From an uncultured Bacteroidales bacterium (lineage in GTDB: Bacteria > Bacteroidota > Bacteroidia > Bacteroidales > P3), in assembly GCA_947167075.1 (NCBI GenBank), contig CAMVGR010000013.1:1-53533 (forward strand): a stretch of DNA of 53,533 nucleotides, in the 5' to 3' direction. Both the position numbers and the translations under genes were made by a program. Positions 51,852 through 53,533 of the stretch are shown here, in pieces (the first letter of the stretch is position 1; the number at the start of each line of letters is the position of its first letter). The notes under the pieces were generated by a model, which had not been told where the DNA came from, searched no databases, and saw only the letters and a program-made list of their open reading frames with translations.

Positions 51852-52001
51852 TCAAGAGCCAGAGCTTTGGGTTTGCCAAGACAAATATACAACTCTTCCT
51901 TCATACAGCTGCTTTTTGCATTTCTCCTTTGCAATCTCTAGTTTCATCTCTTCCGGTACTCTCCGGTAGACTCGATGGTGCTTTTTCCTTTTCGTCTCCA
52001 T
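51852..52001 (-). CDS. Possible 49-residue basic peptide
   Basis: An ATG at 52001 opens a 49-codon frame beginning METKRKKHHRVYRRVPEEMK and ending SWQTQSSGS. The first 30 residues are basic and helical, like the start of a DNA-binding or transposase protein, but I do not recognise it. It could be a remnant, because the flanking DNA is repeat-rich and no promoter was identified. Confidence 0.25.
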   Translation of the reverse strand: METKRKKHHRVYRRVPEEMKLEIAKEKCKKQLYEGRVVYLSWQTQSSGS

Positions 52002-52047
52002 TTTTTAGGTTGTTTGTGTCAACCTTTTTCCGCGCAAGACAATATTT

Positions 52048-52138
52048 ACGCATTAACACATTCACACGTTAAAACATTCTCAAAGCGCATTCCCGCATTC
52101 ACTAACGCATTAAAACATTCACACGTTAACACATTCTA
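52048..52138 (+). repeat. Pair of 32-bp near-copies with 16-bp sub-units
   Basis: Copy A at 52048-52079 and copy B at 52105-52136 differ at only two positions, and these are exchanged: ACGCATTAACACATTC + ACACGTTAAAACATTC versus ACGCATTAAAACATTC + ACACGTTAACACATTC. Between them lies a 25-base stretch that also contains GCATTC motifs. It ends just past the ATPase gene's stop. Confidence 0.75.
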
Positions 52139-52144
52139 TTCTTC

Positions 52145-53494
52145 TTACTGAATCCCGCTCATATCAACCGAATACAAAATGTCATCCATCATCTCCCTGA
52201 CAAGAAAAGCAACCATATATATAGGGAGATAACACACATTGTTGCTGACGCTTACATTGTCGTGACAAAAAACAAATGCCTGTGGTATGGCGTACTCGGT
52301 ATTCTCCATCACATTCGACAATGCATTGTGGCGCTGGTAGTCCTTGCCTGATTTTACCTCAATAGGCACAACATATCCGTTGCGTTCAATAACAAAGTCA
52401 AGCTCTCCTTGCTTTTTACTGTTGAAGTAATACAGGTCATATCCGTGGGCGTGCAGTTCTTGTGCCACCACATTTTCGAAGATGGCTCCAAAGTTGATGC
52501 TCTTTTCGTCGTTTAAGATACGCAACTGGATACCTTCTGCATATTGGCTTGCCAACAAGCCAATGTCATTTTGGAACAGCTTGAAGAGATTCCTGCTGCG
52601 CGACAGCTTCAACGGGACAACTGGCTCTTCCACATTGTAAGTTGGCAAAGCAACACCTGCATTCTTTAGCCATAGAAAACTGTTCTCATATCGTGTGAAC
52701 TTCATATTCTCATTCAGATCCTTCAGAATGAAACGCTTGTTTTTGGCATTCAACTCCGATGGTATCAAATCGAATATTTCTTCCAAGTATAGTTTGTGGT
52801 TTCTGTCATATTTTGCGATGTCGCGTTTGTAGAGTCTCACAATGGCTTGCTGCTCGGCCATCACCTGCTGCAAGTTGTGTGTGTCGACATATTTCTGTAC
52901 GGCAGCGGGCATACCTCCCACAATAAGATAAAGCCTGAACAATTCCATCATCTTGGAATGAACAAAACCATCGACCGGCTGTCTTTTGTCAAAAGATAAC
53001 TTCAAACTGTCCATAACCTGTTCCGACACCCCCATAGCCATAAAAAACTCCTCAAGGTCAAGCGGGAACATCTCTTTCACATCCATATATCCTACTGGTT
53101 CGGAGCGCAGGTCGTTCAACTCGACACCAAGCAGAGATCCACTCATCACATAACGGTAGCTGCCTTCATCCACAAGAAATTTTATGGCTGTCACTATCTC
53201 GGGGCATTCTTGTACCTCGTCGAAAAAGACAAGGGTCTGTCCCTTCACCAAAGGTGTATCGGTCAGCAGAGACAGCCTGACAAGGATATCCTGGCTGTTT
53301 TTAGCCCCTTTTAATGCATCTGCAGCTTCCGGTTGGTTGATAAAGTTTATTTCTATAAAATGCCTGAAATGAGTCTTTCCAAACTGACGAATTGAGAAAG
53401 ACTTTCCCGTCTGTCGTGCACCTGTAAGCAATAAAGCCTTCTTTGAACGAGCAAGGAAATTATCTAAATAACTATCAATCTTCCTTTTAAGCAT
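52145..53494 (-). CDS. AAA-family ATPase with DUF4143 domain
   Basis: A 449-residue protein. The N-terminal AAA_14-type ATPase has Walker A TGARQTGKSFSI and Walker B TLVFFDEVQECP, with arginine-finger region SGSLLGVELN following. The C-terminal DUF4143 region has FENVVAQELHAHGYDLYYF and then a nuclease-like core GELDFVIERNGYVVPIEVKSG, which fits a PD-(D/E)XK fold (D, E-x-K). Such proteins are very common in Bacteroidota, often in many copies and of unclear function. The gene is AT-richer than its neighbours, which suggests it may be acquired. An exact TAnnTTTG box lies upstream at 53519-53526. Confidence 0.88.
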   Translation of the reverse strand: MLKRKIDSYLDNFLARSKKALLLTGARQTGKSFSIRQFGKTHFRHFIEINFINQPEAADALKGAKNSQDILVRLSLLTDTPLVKGQTLVFFDEVQECPEIVTAIKFLVDEGSYRYVMSGSLLGVELNDLRSEPVGYMDVKEMFPLDLEEFFMAMGVSEQVMDSLKLSFDKRQPVDGFVHSKMMELFRLYLIVGGMPAAVQKYVDTHNLQQVMAEQQAIVRLYKRDIAKYDRNHKLYLEEIFDLIPSELNAKNKRFILKDLNENMKFTRYENSFLWLKNAGVALPTYNVEEPVVPLKLSRSRNLFKLFQNDIGLLASQYAEGIQLRILNDEKSINFGAIFENVVAQELHAHGYDLYYFNSKKQGELDFVIERNGYVVPIEVKSGKDYQRHNALSNVMENTEYAIPQAFVFCHDNVSVSNNVCYLPIYMVAFLVREMMDDILYSVDMSGIQ

Positions 53495-53518
53495 AATATT
53501 GTCCGATTTTCCAACTGC

Positions 53519-53526
53519 AAATATAC
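53519..53526 (-). promoter_or_regulatory. -7 box of the ATPase gene
   Basis: On the minus strand TATATTTG is an exact TAnnTTTG box, about 25 bases before the ATG at 53494. The -33 element would lie past the window edge. Confidence 0.5.
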
Positions 53527-53533
53527 GAATATT

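Larger units (their letters stand above)
51301..52144. other. Repeat-rich spacer without a clear gene
   Basis: An 844-base AT-rich gap. It holds the 23-bp tandem repeat (51613-51691), a possible 49-codon ORF (51852-52001, minus) and a pair of 32-bp near-copies (52048-52138). It lies between housekeeping genes and an AAA ATPase gene, so it may be the scar of a past insertion. Confidence 0.55.

Overview
This 53.5 kb stretch looks like chromosome of a member of Bacteroidales (Bacteroidota), at roughly mid GC. The evidence is: TTTG / TAnnTTTG promoters (best case TTTG-N20-TATTTTTG at 39774-39805); a DUF3127 protein with an SSB-like acidic tip; two secreted proteins with the gliding/type IX-secretion C-terminal domain next to a GldH-like lipoprotein; a recF-dciA pair; and many ATGA start/stop overlaps. 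I see no phage, insertion sequence, CRISPR array, rRNA or tRNA. The family or genus cannot be fixed from the sequence alone.

Layout. 1-169: start of a deoxyhypusine-synthase-like gene, cut by the window edge. 398-3628 (+): LytS-type kinase, LytTR regulator, adenylate kinase and a lipoprotein. 3639-4753 (-): split chromate transporter. 5334-9298 (+): TerC/Alx, RdgB, BFN nuclease, BASS transporter, HAD phosphatase and a small protein, mostly with ATGA overlaps. 9377-17719 (+): two paralogous large secreted proteins, asd, gldH-like and uvrC. 24607-17816 (-): ABC exporter, leucyl aminopeptidase, pdxA, polA. 30512-24893 (-): lpdA, an unknown gene, an M23 peptidase, ispH, recF, dciA. 30934-33655 (+): gapA, an orphan BtuF-like lipoprotein, an FKBP. 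39355-33698 (-): secreted unknown, dxs, small membrane protein, YfcC-type transporter, M28 peptidase. 39872-45766 (+): DUF3127 SSB-like, 5-FTHF cyclo-ligase, tail-anchored protein, panD, flippase-like protein, trxB, putative porin. 46394-47698 (+): CoA-transferase, facing pruA (49402-47768, -) across a bidirectional terminator. 51300-49704 (-): thioredoxin-like protein and galE. 51301-52144: repeat-rich spacer. 53494-52145 (-): AAA ATPase with DUF4143.

Most genes are housekeeping: DNA repair and replication (uvrC, polA, recF, dciA), isoprenoid and vitamin synthesis (dxs, ispH, pdxA, panD), central metabolism (gapA, lpdA, asd, pruA, galE) and envelope functions. The most unusual signal lies between the genes. 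A 55-bp element made of five 11-bp units (core ACGGTKCATGT, with a fixed variant fourth unit ACGGAKGAAGT) occurs six times, always intergenic and always at an operon boundary. Three copies directly follow the stop codons of polA, dciA and galE in the same sense orientation. Two others sit just upstream of minus-strand promoters. I do not recognise this family. It is the best candidate here for an undescribed genome-wide system. Other repeats lie at 46100-46136 (11-bp period), 51613-51691 (23-bp period) and 52048-52138.
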